Source of the DNA: Rickettsiales bacterium
GTDB lineage: Bacteria; Pseudomonadota; Alphaproteobacteria; Rickettsiales; UBA8987
DNA: 28,467 nucleotides
NCBI GenBank assembly: GCA_020631295.1
Contig: JAHDHN010000004.1
Span: 1 to 28,467, forward strand
Reading direction: 5' to 3'
The first letter of the stretch is position 1, and the number at the start of each line of letters is the position of its first letter. The position numbers and the translations under genes are program-made. This document shows, in pieces, positions 15,980 to 23,946 of this stretch. Below the pieces are notes generated by a model. It saw only the letters and a program-made list of their open reading frames with translations. It had not been told where the DNA came from and searched no databases.

Positions 15980-16930
15980 TTAACCCAAGCCCGCTTCACG
16001 TTTTTGTTTCATCTCTGCAAAGTCATCACCCGCATGGTAGGACGAGCGGGTGAGCGGTGAGCTTGCCACCTGCAAGAAGCCTTTCGCATAAGCCACTTCT
16101 TCATAGGCCTTAAATTCGTCAGGCGTTACATAGCGATCAATAGGTGCATGGCGCAAGGTAGGCTGCAAATATTGCCCGATCGTCAGGAAGTCCACTTCGG
16201 CGGCGCGCAAATCATCCATCAGCTGGAACACTTCTTCCTTGGTTTCACCCAACCCCACCATCAGACCTGATTTGGTGAACATCATCGGGTCCAGCTGCTT
16301 AGTGCGATAGAGCAAATGCAGCGAGTGGAAATAGCGTGCGCCTGGGCGAATGCGTGGATACAAACCCGGCACTGTTTCAATATTATGGTTAAACACATCT
16401 GGCTTGCTGGCCACGATGATCTCTAAGGCGCCGTCTTTTTTCAAAAAGTCTGGCACCAGAATTTCTACTGTTGTGTCTGGTGCAACTTTGCGAATACGCA
16501 ATACGCATTCAGCAAAATGCTGGGCACCGCCATCTTCCAAATCATCACGGTCTACAGAGGTAATCACCACGTGTTTCAGGCCAAGCTTTTTCACCGTATT
16601 GGCTAAATTTTCTGGCTCATGCGGGTCCAGCGCATCCGGTCGTCCGGTTTCTACATTACAAAAGGAACAGGCACGTGTGCAGATGGAGCCCATGATCATC
16701 ACCGTGGCATGTTTTTGCGTCCAACACTCACCAATATTTGGACAGGCGGCTTCCTCACATACGGTATGCAGGCTATGCTCTTTCACCAAATTTTTGGTGT
16801 TCTTATAGCCTTCTGACACAGGTGCTTTTACCCGAATCCAATCTGGCTTGGGCGGCGGCGTGATCTCGCGGTTCTTTTGCTTTTCTGGGTGACGCAATTT
16901 CCCTGCATCTAATGTATGTATATTATTCAT
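15980..16930 (-). CDS. lipA: Lipoyl synthase
   Basis: This radical-SAM enzyme inserts two sulfur atoms into octanoyl groups on the E2 subunits of 2-oxoacid dehydrogenases and on the glycine cleavage H protein. Two iron-sulfur sites are visible. The auxiliary cluster uses Cys58, Cys63 and Cys69 in CEEAACPNIGEC, and the SAM cluster uses Cys84, Cys88 and Cys91 in CTRACSFC. The C-terminal SSPLTRSSYHA holds the Ser that ligates the auxiliary cluster. The length of 316 residues is normal. It is convergent with trpC and divergent from ychF. The 200-bp region upstream holds structured element B on the other strand. Confidence 0.98.
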   Translation of the reverse strand: MNNIHTLDAGKLRHPEKQKNREITPPPKPDWIRVKAPVSEGYKNTKNLVKEHSLHTVCEEAACPNIGECWTQKHATVMIMGSICTRACSFCNVETGRPDALDPHEPENLANTVKKLGLKHVVITSVDRDDLEDGGAQHFAECVLRIRKVAPDTTVEILVPDFLKKDGALEIIVASKPDVFNHNIETVPGLYPRIRPGARYFHSLHLLYRTKQLDPMMFTKSGLMVGLGETKEEVFQLMDDLRAAEVDFLTIGQYLQPTLRHAPIDRYVTPDEFKAYEEVAYAKGFLQVASSPLTRSSYHAGDDFAEMKQKREAGLG

Positions 16931-16933
16931 GTG

Positions 16934-16939
16934 TATAAT
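16934..16939 (+). promoter_or_regulatory. Candidate -10 box for the ychF transcript
   Basis: A perfect TATAAT lies at 16934-16939, just upstream of the lipA start and reading toward ychF. There is no convincing -35 at the right distance. If used, transcription would begin near 16946 and the whole of structured element B would lie in the ychF leader of about 185 nt. Confidence 0.35.
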
Positions 16940-16993
16940 CTCTTATCGACACCATCTAAGCCATAGGTTATGGCAACGCCACGCGAAGATACA

Positions 16994-17111
16994 ATAGAAA
17001 GCTGAAGCATTCTATAGATTTTTAATTGTTTCGTGTAGCTCAACGCGACGGAAAACCGTTATTTACGATGACGGTTTTCATTGAAGTGTCTGACTAAAGC
17101 AGACCCTTCAA
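16994..17111 (+). ncRNA. Candidate structured leader RNA, copy B (upstream of ychF)
   Basis: This is the second copy of the element at 5990-6117. Helices: ATAGAA 16994-16999 with TTCTAT 17010-17015; TCGTGT 17031-17036 with ACGCGA 17043-17048; a 12-bp hairpin, 17051-17062 with 17068-17079, around the loop TTACG; and TTGAAG 17081-17086 with CTTCAA 17106-17111, enclosing GTCTG 17088-17092 with CAGAC 17100-17104 and the loop ACTAAAG. Against copy A, a C:G pair becomes U:A (17059/17071), a C:G becomes a U:G wobble (17060/17070) and an A:U becomes U:A (17082/17110). The wobble favours the plus-strand RNA. The 3' strand CCTTC (17105-17109) can alternatively pair with GAAGG (17118-17122), part of the ychF ribosome site, so translational control is plausible. 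No ligand or protein partner can be named. Confidence 0.65.
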
Positions 17112-17130
17112 CAAAAAGAAGGAAAGTAAA

Positions 17131-18231
17131 ATGGGATTTACATGCGGTATTGTAGGCATGCCAAATATTGGCAAATCAACCTTGTTTAATGCGCTCACTG
17201 AAACGGCAGCGGCGGACGCAGCGAATTATCCGTTCTGTACTATTGAGCCTAATTCAGGCCGTGTGGCCGTTCCCGATGCACGCTTGCAGCAGATTGCAGA
17301 GCTTGCAGAATCTGCACAAATATTGCCTACCCATATTGAATTTGTGGATATTGCTGGGTTGGTAAAAGGTGCCAGCAAGGGTGAAGGCTTAGGCAATCAG
17401 TTTTTATCGCATATTCGTGAAGTGGATGTGATTGTGCATGTGCTGCGCTGCTTTGAAGAGGGCGATATTACGCATGTGGAGGGCAGTGTGGACCCGCTGC
17501 GTGATGCAGAGATTATTGAAACAGAATTGATCCTGGCTGATCTTGAATCACTAGAAAAGCGCCTGCCTAATCTGCAGAAAAAGGCACGCAGCAATGACAA
17601 AGAAATCAAGGCGCAGCTGGAATTGATTGAGGCGATGATCGCTATTTTGGCAGAAGGCAAGCCAGCGCGCAGCTATCCGATTGATGAAGAGAATGTGCGT
17701 GAGGTGAAAATGCTGCAGCTGCTTACAACCAAGCCGGTGATGTATGTGTGTAACATGAGTGAAGATGAGGTGGAATCAGGCAATGCGCTATCACAAAAAG
17801 TAGAGGCAAAAGCCGCTGCAGAGGGCACGGTTGCCACACGTATTTCTGCCAAGATTGAGGAAGAGATTGCCCTGTTGGAGAGTGAAGAAGATAAGCAAGA
17901 ATTTTTGGAGACAATGGGCCTGTCTGAAACTGGTCTGTCGCGTATTATTCAGCTGGGTTACCAGATGTTGGATTTATGCACTTTCTTTACGGCTGGGCCC
18001 AAAGAATCACGCGCTTGGACGGTCAAACAACATGCCAAAGCACCGCAAGCAGCCGGTGTAATCCACACGGATTTTGAGCGTGGGTTTATTTGTGCGGAGA
18101 CAGTGTCTTATGATGATTATATTGCCTGCAAGGGCGAACAAGGTGCCAAAGATGCAGGCAAGATACGCACGGAAGGCAAGGATTACACCGTGCAAGATGG
18201 CGACATTTTCCATTTTAGGTTTAATGTGTAG
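17131..18231 (+). CDS. ychF: Ribosome-binding ATPase YchF (Obg-like)
   Basis: YchF/OLA1 proteins are TRAFAC-class P-loop ATPases that bind ribosomes and take part in translation and stress responses. The 366-residue protein has the P-loop GMPNIGKST (9-17), the G3-type stretch DIAGLVKGASKGEGLGNQFL and the altered G4 motif NMSE in VCNMSE, which explains the ATP preference of the family. Next come a helical coiled-coil insert and a C-terminal TGS domain ending VQDGDIFHFRFNV. All are canonical. AAGGA lies eight bases before the ATG, within reach of structured element B. The stop codon lies in the left arm of a long inverted repeat. Confidence 0.97.
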   Translation: MGFTCGIVGMPNIGKSTLFNALTETAAADAANYPFCTIEPNSGRVAVPDARLQQIAELAESAQILPTHIEFVDIAGLVKGASKGEGLGNQFLSHIREVDVIVHVLRCFEEGDITHVEGSVDPLRDAEIIETELILADLESLEKRLPNLQKKARSNDKEIKAQLELIEAMIAILAEGKPARSYPIDEENVREVKMLQLLTTKPVMYVCNMSEDEVESGNALSQKVEAKAAAEGTVATRISAKIEEEIALLESEEDKQEFLETMGLSETGLSRIIQLGYQMLDLCTFFTAGPKESRAWTVKQHAKAPQAAGVIHTDFERGFICAETVSYDDYIACKGEQGAKDAGKIRTEGKDYTVQDGDIFHFRFNV

Positions 18232-18388
18232 TAATCTGCATAATTAACAACACAAATACCCATCTTGCGTCATGCCATGGTTTATCCATGGCATCTCACA
18301 ATGAGGGCGCGGCAATTAGCAGGAGATCCCACGGACACGCCGTGGGATGACGAGGGGGATGTTTGTATCGTTAATTATGCAGGTTACT
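18230..18388 (+). repeat. Nested palindromic repeat with long complementary arms
   Basis: The outer arms 18230-18248 and 18370-18388 are complementary over all 19 positions if one T:G is counted as a wobble. Inside, CGTCAT 18268-18273 pairs with ATGACG 18347-18352. Within that are the hairpins GCCATGG/CCATGGC around TTTAT (18274-18292) and ATCCCACGG/CCGTGGGAT around ACACG (18326-18348). The left arm covers the ychF stop codon. Related cores occur at 18422-18507 and 27153-27237. It lies between convergent genes, so it may act as a two-way terminator, but its repeated nature suggests a dispersed palindromic element. Confidence 0.8.
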
Positions 18389-18407
18389 GTATAATCATTT
18401 CAGGTAA

Positions 18408-18515
18408 TAACTCATAAAAAACTGTTCCCTGCGGTTTAACCACAGGGTCAAATAGTGAGACAGCATAACTATTGCATTTGATCCTGCGGACGAGCCGCAG
18501 GAAACAGGTGAGTTA
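18408..18515 (+). repeat. Second palindromic repeat of the same family
   Basis: The outer arms TAACTCA (18408-18414) and TGAGTTA (18509-18515) enclose CTGTT 18422-18426 with AACAG 18503-18507, and TCAAAT 18448-18453 with ATTTGA 18476-18481. The two hairpins keep the family loops while the stems change: CCCTG/CAGGG with an inner GG-TTTAA-CC (18427-18447), and TCCTGCGG/CCGCAGGA around ACGAG (18482-18502). It lies 20 bases after the first repeat and 22 bases before the stop of the convergent outer-membrane gene. Together the two repeats fill most of the 306-bp gap; I see no gene in it. Confidence 0.75.
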
Positions 18516-18537
18516 ATTATAGTGACGATTTTAAAAC

Positions 18538-19152
18538 CTAGAACACGTAGCGAATGCCTACGCCCAGATGCTCTGTGTTAAAGTTGGCAGCGCTGCTACT
18601 GCCACCTGCTATATCTTCTGCTTTTGCTTCTGTATTCCAGCGATAGCGCCATTGGCCAAAAATATGCCAATGATCATTCAGTTCAAAATTCAGACCAGCT
18701 ATAAATTGACTCGTAAAGCCAGTATTTTCAATGGGGCCAGCTTCCCAGTTATTGAAGCCTAGGCCTAGTGCCATATAGGGGTCTAAAAACAGAGAGTCAT
18801 GTAAGTCCCAATAAAAGTAACCATTTAAGAGCACGGATAGGGAGCTGTAGTCATCCAGACGGCCTTGTGAATGTTCTGCTCCTTGTGAGATTATTTCCAA
18901 TTCTGCAGCCAGCATGGTGGAAAAATAATTCCCCACGGCTAATGAGAAAGTGCCGCCATCATCAAAACGCTCTTCGCCCAAAGCTAATACACTTCCGCCG
19001 GGCTGTGTATCGCTTAACTCCAAGGTAGCTAACGTGCCAGAGACATACCAACGGCCATTTTTCTTGGTATCTGGGACATAATAATCAAATTCATCATTTG
19101 CCCATGCAGCGCCTGCTATGCATGTACAAATTATCATATATAAATAGCGCAT
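18538..19152 (-). CDS. Small outer-membrane beta-barrel protein, opacity/OmpW-like
   Basis: Starting at the ATG at 19152, which has GAGGT five bases upstream, the protein has 204 residues and begins with a clear signal peptide (MRYLYMIICTCIAGAAWA, cleaved before NDEFDYY). The longer frame from 19194 adds 14 hydrophilic residues before the signal and is unlikely. The mature part alternates polar and hydrophobic residues in short strands, with an eight-strand look: RWYVSGTLATLELSD, GTFSLAVGNYFSTMLAAELEI, LSVLLNGYFYWDL, PYMALGLGFNNW, SQFIAGLNFEL, WHIFGQWRYRW and the terminal HLGVGIRYVF ending in Phe, the usual barrel assembly signal. Function is unknown; such proteins can be adhesins or surface antigens. 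It stands alone with its own promoter. Confidence 0.75.
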   Translation of the reverse strand: MRYLYMIICTCIAGAAWANDEFDYYVPDTKKNGRWYVSGTLATLELSDTQPGGSVLALGEERFDDGGTFSLAVGNYFSTMLAAELEIISQGAEHSQGRLDDYSSLSVLLNGYFYWDLHDSLFLDPYMALGLGFNNWEAGPIENTGFTSQFIAGLNFELNDHWHIFGQWRYRWNTEAKAEDIAGGSSSAANFNTEHLGVGIRYVF

Positions 19153-19182
19153 ATCTACCTCTTCGTTCTCACCTGGGCATTG

Positions 19183-19210
19183 AGTATAGCGCAAAATATG
19201 AAATGTGCAA
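19183..19210 (-). promoter_or_regulatory. Candidate promoter of the outer-membrane protein gene
   Basis: On the minus strand, TTGCAC (19210-19205) and TATACT (19188-19183) are 16 bases apart. TATACT matches the -10 consensus at five of six positions; the -35 is poor. The predicted leader is about 25 nt. It lies in the 99-bp gap shared with the divergent ftsB-like gene. Confidence 0.4.
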
Positions 19211-19251
19211 ATGACGTTGCTTTTGAGGGGTAAGAGGAGTAGTCATAACCC

Positions 19252-19557
19252 ATGTCTAACTCGAAACGTATTCGCTCTGTGCTTTTGCCACTTTTCTTAC
19301 TCTGTGTGATGGTATATTTGGGCTATCATTTTGTGAGTGGCAATAATGGCATTCTGGCATGGTCAAAATTGCATCATGAGCGTAACATTTTAGCGCAGCA
19401 AAGCGAACTGGTAGAAGAGCAACATCAAGAGATGGAGCGCCGGGTGAATATGCTCTATTCGGATTCGGTGGATAAAGACCTGCTGGATGAGCAAGCGCGC
19501 TATATGCTGGGTGTGGTAGGTAAAGACGAAATCATCTATTTTGATGAGAAGAAATAA
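19252..19557 (+). CDS. ftsB: Septum formation initiator, FtsB/DivIC family
   Basis: This 101-residue bitopic membrane protein has a basic N terminus, one membrane helix (about 10-27, VLLPLFLLCVMVYLGYHFV) and a periplasmic coiled coil (about 37-70). The C-terminal part, ARYMLGVVGKDEIIYF, is the typical FtsB ending in alphaproteobacteria. FtsB with FtsL and FtsQ links early and late divisome proteins. In many alphaproteobacteria it lies by eno and the pyruvate dehydrogenase genes; here it is followed six bases later by an efflux adaptor gene. The nearest ribosome site, GAGGAG, is rather far from the ATG (about 12 bases), so the start carries some doubt. Confidence 0.82.
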   Translation: MSNSKRIRSVLLPLFLLCVMVYLGYHFVSGNNGILAWSKLHHERNILAQQSELVEEQHQEMERRVNMLYSDSVDKDLLDEQARYMLGVVGKDEIIYFDEKK

Positions 19558-19563
19558 GACATT

Positions 19564-20709
19564 ATGAATAAGCGTTCACTGATTATTGTAGGGTTGTTGC
19601 TGTTGCTTGCGCTTGTATGGATTGGCAGCGGGTATGTGGTGCCGCGTGATGGCAAAACGGGAAATGAGGCACAGTCTGCCACCATTAACGTAGAAAAAGA
19701 TACGGTAACTATTGTTGAAATGGTGGAAAGTACGGCGCAGACCCATCAGCGTCGTTTGTCGTTAAGTGCGGTGACAGAGCCCTCCAAACGCAGTGAAATA
19801 AAGGCAGAGGTAACGGGTAAAATTCATACATTAAATGCAACCGAGGGCCAAACGGTGAATGCGGGTGATGTGCTGATGAAAATTGAGGTGCGCGATACGG
19901 GCGCCATGGTGGCAGAGGCCAGGGCGGCCAAGTCCCAAGCGCAGATTGATTATGATGCAGCGGTGAAATTAAACGAAAAAGGCCTGTCTGCCAACACGGC
20001 AGTGGCACGTGCAAAAGCTGCATTGGAGGCTGCAAATGCACGGCTTATTGCAGCGCGCACGCAATATGCCAATACCATTATCAAGTCACCCATTTCAGGT
20101 GTGGTGCAGGCCGTGGCGGTGGAAAAAGGGGATGTGGTCGGGCCCAATTTTCGTACAGGCTCTGGTTCCTTTAACGATGCCAGTAGCTTGATTAGCATTA
20201 TCTCCAATGAAGGCTTTCACGTGGTGGCAGATGTGGCAGAGACCTATGTGAGCGATATAAAAGTGGGTCAAACGGCTGATGTTACGTTGTATGACGGGCG
20301 AGAGATGCAAGGTGAAATAGGGTTTGTGAGTGCTATTGCAGACCCTGTGACGCGTACCTTCTCAGTAGAAGTGCATTTGCCTTCTGAGGCTGGAATATCC
20401 TCCATCGTGGCCGGTGCCAGTGCAAAAATATCACTCACCTTACCGGCAGAAGAAGCGCATCATATCCCCACCTCTTATCTCAGCCTGCATGAGGGTGAGT
20501 TGGGCGTGAAGCTTGTAGAGATACAAGAACAGCGGGACGATGGCGTGATTGGAGAGGTGCAGTTTTTGCCTGTGAATATGCGCGATAATGACAGGGACGG
20601 TGTCTGGGCAGCAGGTTTGCCGCCGCAGCTGCATATCATCACGCTGGGCCAAGGGTTTGTGAAGCCAGGTGATATTGTGAAAGCGGTGAGTAAAGAGCAC
20701 GATGCATAA
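19564..20709 (+). CDS. RND efflux periplasmic adaptor (HlyD/AcrA family)
   Basis: This membrane-fusion protein of 381 residues connects the RND pump encoded next to an outer-membrane channel. It has an N-terminal membrane anchor (about 5-25, IIVGLLLLLALVWIGSGYVV). The first half of the lipoyl-like domain is GKIHTLNATEGQTVNAGDVL, followed by a helical hairpin rich in Ala (about 112-165) and the second lipoyl half IIKSPISGVVQAVAVEKGDVVG. Beta-barrel segments follow, with VSDIKVGQTADVTLYDG and DPVTRTFSVEVHLP. The last bases overlap the pump gene by eight. No TolC-like channel gene is in the window, so the complex must use one encoded elsewhere. Confidence 0.92.
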   Translation: MNKRSLIIVGLLLLLALVWIGSGYVVPRDGKTGNEAQSATINVEKDTVTIVEMVESTAQTHQRRLSLSAVTEPSKRSEIKAEVTGKIHTLNATEGQTVNAGDVLMKIEVRDTGAMVAEARAAKSQAQIDYDAAVKLNEKGLSANTAVARAKAALEAANARLIAARTQYANTIIKSPISGVVQAVAVEKGDVVGPNFRTGSGSFNDASSLISIISNEGFHVVADVAETYVSDIKVGQTADVTLYDGREMQGEIGFVSAIADPVTRTFSVEVHLPSEAGISSIVAGASAKISLTLPAEEAHHIPTSYLSLHEGELGVKLVEIQEQRDDGVIGEVQFLPVNMRDNDRDGVWAAGLPPQLHIITLGQGFVKPGDIVKAVSKEHDA

Positions 20710-23700
20710 GCTGATTACTGCGTGTTTGTCTCAGCCACGCGCCATGATTATGGTGTTTATTTTGCTGCTTTATATTGGCGTGCAGTCTTTTATCGCCATT
20801 CCTAAAGAAGCAGAGCCGGACGTTCAAATTCCTATTATTTATGTGTCGATGAGCCATGAAGGTATCTCACCTGCTGATGCAGAACGCCTGCTTGTAAAGC
20901 CGATGGAGAAAGAGCTGAAATCCATTGAGGGCGTGAAGGAAATGACCGCCACAGCAAGCCAAGGCCATGCCAGTGTGGTGTTGGAGTTTGATGCTGGGTT
21001 TGACAGTGATACAGCGCTGAATGATGTGCGAGAGAAGGTGGATGTTGCCAAGTCCGAATTGCCGGAGGACACGCGTGAGCCCACGGTGAATGAGGTGAAT
21101 CTTAGCCTGTTTCCGGTAATTAATGTGATCCTCACAGGCAGCTTGCCTGAGCCTGCAATGGTGAAGATTGCCAAAAATCTACGTGATAAAATTGAAGAAA
21201 TTCCGGATGTGCTGGAGGTAAATATTTCTGGCGATCGTGAAGAGGTGGTGAATATCTTGGTCGATCCGGTAACGCTGGAAAATTATGGCCTGACCTCGGA
21301 AGTGATTCAGAATGTAACGCGCAATAATTTGCTAGTAGCGGCCGGCACGCTGAGCGCGGATGAAGGACGCTTTACGGTAAAAGTACCCAGCTTACTGGAA
21401 GATTTGGACGATATTTACAGTTTACCGCTGAAGGTGAGCGGGGAATCGGTAGTGACCATTGCCGATGTGGCGCGGTTGCAGAAATATTTCAAAGATCCAA
21501 CCACCATTGCCCGTGTGAATGGTCAGCCGGCTATTGTGTTGGAGGTGAGCAAGCGCACTGGTAGCAATATTATTGGTGTGACCGATGCTGTGCGTGCTGC
21601 AGTGAAGGCAGAGCAGCGCTATTTTCCCGCTGGGCTTGAGGTGCTGTATTCCGGGGATAAATCTAATAATATCCGCAATAATTTGGTGGAGTTGCAAAAC
21701 AATCTCATCATCGCCATATTTTTGGTGCTGGTGGTGGTAATTTTATTTAGCGGTTTGGAGGCCGGTATTTTTGTGGCGGTCTCTGTGCCTGGCGCATTTT
21801 TAATTGGTGTGCTGGTGCTAGATTCGCTTAGCTTGACTATGAATATTGTGGTGCTGTTCGCACTCATTCTTTCCATTGGTATGTTGGTGGATGCGGCCAT
21901 TGTGGTGGTGGAATGTGCCAACCGCAAAATGCTGGACGGTGCAGACCATAAAACCGCTTACCGTGAAGCTGCCTTGCGCATGGCTTGGCCACTGTTTGCC
22001 TCTACGCTCACCACCTTGATTGTATTTGCGCCGCTGCTCTTTTGGCCGGGTATTGTGGGGCAATTTATGAAATATCTGCCGCTGACCTTGATTGCCACGC
22101 TCTCGGGCTCTTTTATCATGGCGATATTGTTTTTACCTACCTTTGCCAGCCTGCTGAAAAAGAAGCAAACAGACGATGATACGCGCCATGAGATTGAGCT
22201 GATTGAAACCGGTGATATTGCCAAGCTCAAAGGGTTTTATGGCAGCTATGCACGCTTGCTGTTGCGTTTGGTGCAGCGCCCGCTTTTGGTAGTGGCCGGT
22301 ATTGTGATTGCGTTGGTACTCACCGTATTTGGCTATAGCGTGCTGGGCAATGGTACAGAGTTCTTCCCAGATATTGAACCGGAAAACGGCCAGGTGCTGA
22401 TTCAGGCGCGCGGGAATTTATCGGTCTATGAGCAAGATGCGATTGTGAAGCGTGTGGAAGCAGCGCTGAAAGGGCTTGAGGGCGTGCGGGTATTTTACAC
22501 GCGTGTGGGCAGTGATGAAGGCGGCAATCGTGATTTGCCGGAAGATACGGTGGGCGTGATCCAGCTGGAGTTTAGTGATTGGCAAAAACGGCCCAAGGCA
22601 GCTGTGGTGCTGGAGGAGGTGATGCAGCGCACAGCAGACTTGCCTGGTGTGGTGATTGAGGCCAGAAAAGAGCAGGCAGGCCCAGCTGCACAGAAGCCCA
22701 TTGATATTGAAATTAGCTCTCGTTATCCGGAGGTTATAAAGCCTGTGGCAGAGCAGATAATGGAGCTGCTGAAAAACACCGAACATGTGCTGGATATTGA
22801 AAGCAATTTGCCGGTGCCAGGCATTGAGTGGAAGATGGATATTGATCGCTCTCAAGCGCTGCGCTTTGGTGTGGATATGGCAGTGCTGGGAAATTTTGTG
22901 CGCTTGGTGACCAATGGGTTGAAGGTTACCAGCTACCGCCCGGATGACAGCGACGATGAGGTGGATGTGATGCTGCGCTTCCCTAAAGAATATCGCCACT
23001 TGGGCACATTAGATACGCTTAAAGCCATCACGCCAAACGGTGCGATTCCGGTGAGTAATTTTATGAAACGCATAGCGCAGCCAAAGGAAGGTGTGTTGCA
23101 TCGCAGTGATTCCATGCGTGCTGTGTCGGTAAAGGCGAGTGTAGAGCAGGGCCAAAATGCGAATGCCATTATTGCTGCACTTTCAGAAAAATTACCGGAG
23201 CTGGTGCAAGACCCTAATATCCGTATTCGCTTTAAGGGGGATCAAGAGCAGCAAAAAGAAACACAAGATTTCTTAGGCAGTGCTTTTATGCTGGCGCTGA
23301 TTGCCATGTTCTTGGTGCTGCTGATTCAGTTTAACAGCTTTTACCGTGCGGGTATTATCATCAGCGCAGTATTCCTGGCGATTATTGGTGTGTTGATTGG
23401 GCTTATAATCACCGGCCAGGCCTTTGGTATTGTGATGTGCGGCGTGGGTGTGATTGCGCTGGGCGGTGTGGTGGTGAATAATAATATTATTCTGATTGAT
23501 ACCTACCGCATCATTCGGGAAGAATTGCAAGAGCCACCCAAGCAGGCTGCTGCGCGTGCAGCGGTGCAACGCCTGAAATCGGTGCTGCTCACGGCGGGTA
23601 CCACAGTGCTTGGGCTTATTCCTATGGTGCTGGCAATGAATATTAATGTGGTGGAGCGTTATATCACCTTTGGTGCGCCTTCCACGCAATGGTGGCAGCA

Positions 23701-23815
23701 GCTTTCCACGGCCATTGCCGGTGGGCTGAGCTTTGCCACAATACTCACTCTGTTCCTCACGCCCTGCTTGTTGAGCTTTGAGCGTGATGGTAGAAAGAAG
23801 GTCAAAGATGTATAA
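20702..23815 (+). CDS. RND superfamily efflux transporter permease
   Basis: The inner-membrane pump has 1037 residues with the usual duplicated layout: TM1 at about 13-32, a periplasmic porter region, TM2-TM6 (about 334-485), a linker, TM7 at about 527-545, a second porter region, and TM8-TM12 (about 862-1025). The TM4 motif is GMLVDAAIVVVE with Asp397. The second Asp of the AcrB-type pair is Ala398, as in CusA-like pumps. In TM10, where AcrB has a key Lys, this protein reads GGVVVNNNIILID with Asn926. The proton relay is therefore not that of AcrB. Substrates cannot be told from the sequence; drugs, lipids or metals are all possible. It is cotranscribed with the adaptor and probably ftsB. 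Confidence 0.93.
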   Translation: MHKLITACLSQPRAMIMVFILLLYIGVQSFIAIPKEAEPDVQIPIIYVSMSHEGISPADAERLLVKPMEKELKSIEGVKEMTATASQGHASVVLEFDAGFDSDTALNDVREKVDVAKSELPEDTREPTVNEVNLSLFPVINVILTGSLPEPAMVKIAKNLRDKIEEIPDVLEVNISGDREEVVNILVDPVTLENYGLTSEVIQNVTRNNLLVAAGTLSADEGRFTVKVPSLLEDLDDIYSLPLKVSGESVVTIADVARLQKYFKDPTTIARVNGQPAIVLEVSKRTGSNIIGVTDAVRAAVKAEQRYFPAGLEVLYSGDKSNNIRNNLVELQNNLIIAIFLVLVVVILFSGLEAGIFVAVSVPGAFLIGVLVLDSLSLTMNIVVLFALILSIGMLVDAAIVVVECANRKMLDGADHKTAYREAALRMAWPLFASTLTTLIVFAPLLFWPGIVGQFMKYLPLTLIATLSGSFIMAILFLPTFASLLKKKQTDDDTRHEIELIETGDIAKLKGFYGSYARLLLRLVQRPLLVVAGIVIALVLTVFGYSVLGNGTEFFPDIEPENGQVLIQARGNLSVYEQDAIVKRVEAALKGLEGVRVFYTRVGSDEGGNRDLPEDTVGVIQLEFSDWQKRPKAAVVLEEVMQRTADLPGVVIEARKEQAGPAAQKPIDIEISSRYPEVIKPVAEQIMELLKNTEHVLDIESNLPVPGIEWKMDIDRSQALRFGVDMAVLGNFVRLVTNGLKVTSYRPDDSDDEVDVMLRFPKEYRHLGTLDTLKAITPNGAIPVSNFMKRIAQPKEGVLHRSDSMRAVSVKASVEQGQNANAIIAALSEKLPELVQDPNIRIRFKGDQEQQKETQDFLGSAFMLALIAMFLVLLIQFNSFYRAGIIISAVFLAIIGVLIGLIITGQAFGIVMCGVGVIALGGVVVNNNIILIDTYRIIREELQEPPKQAAARAAVQRLKSVLLTAGTTVLGLIPMVLAMNINVVERYITFGAPSTQWWQQLSTAIAGGLSFATILTLFLTPCLLSFERDGRKKVKDV

Positions 23816-23839
23816 ATATTACACTGCATCTTTGTGTAA

Positions 23840-23917
23840 CCCTTGCGAAAGCGAGGGTCCAGGACGAAACGACGGATAGTGCTTGTTAACCCTGGATCCC
23901 GGGTCTACGCCCGGGAT
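23840..23917 (+). repeat. Palindromic intergenic repeat, second type
   Basis: The first hairpin, CCCTTGC (23840-23846) with GCGAGGG (23851-23857), closes a GAAA tetraloop. The last hairpin, ATCCCGGG (23896-23903) with CCCGGGAT (23910-23917), closes TCTACG. TCCAGG (23858-23863) pairs with CCTGGA (23891-23896) to form the base. It has the same general architecture as the repeats at 18268-18507 and 27153-27237 but unrelated loops. It fills the gap between the pump gene and the oligopeptidase gene and may reduce readthrough. Similar CCCGGGTCTACGCCCGGG-type palindromes are common between genes in alphaproteobacteria. Confidence 0.7.
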
Positions 23918-23946
23918 TGCAAGAGTAATATAAATAAGGAAATATA

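Noticed and set aside
18230..18520. CRISPR array
   Set aside because: There are only two repeats here, they are long palindromes of differing stem sequence, and no regular spacers are present.
19153..19194. N-terminal extension of the outer-membrane barrel gene
   Set aside because: The added 14 residues are hydrophilic and precede a clean signal peptide; GAGGT stands in front of the ATG at 19152.
21619..23689. Long minus-strand open frames inside the RND pump gene
   Set aside because: They lack protein-family motifs and ribosome sites, and they lie opposite a gene with strong family motifs; they are frame shadows.
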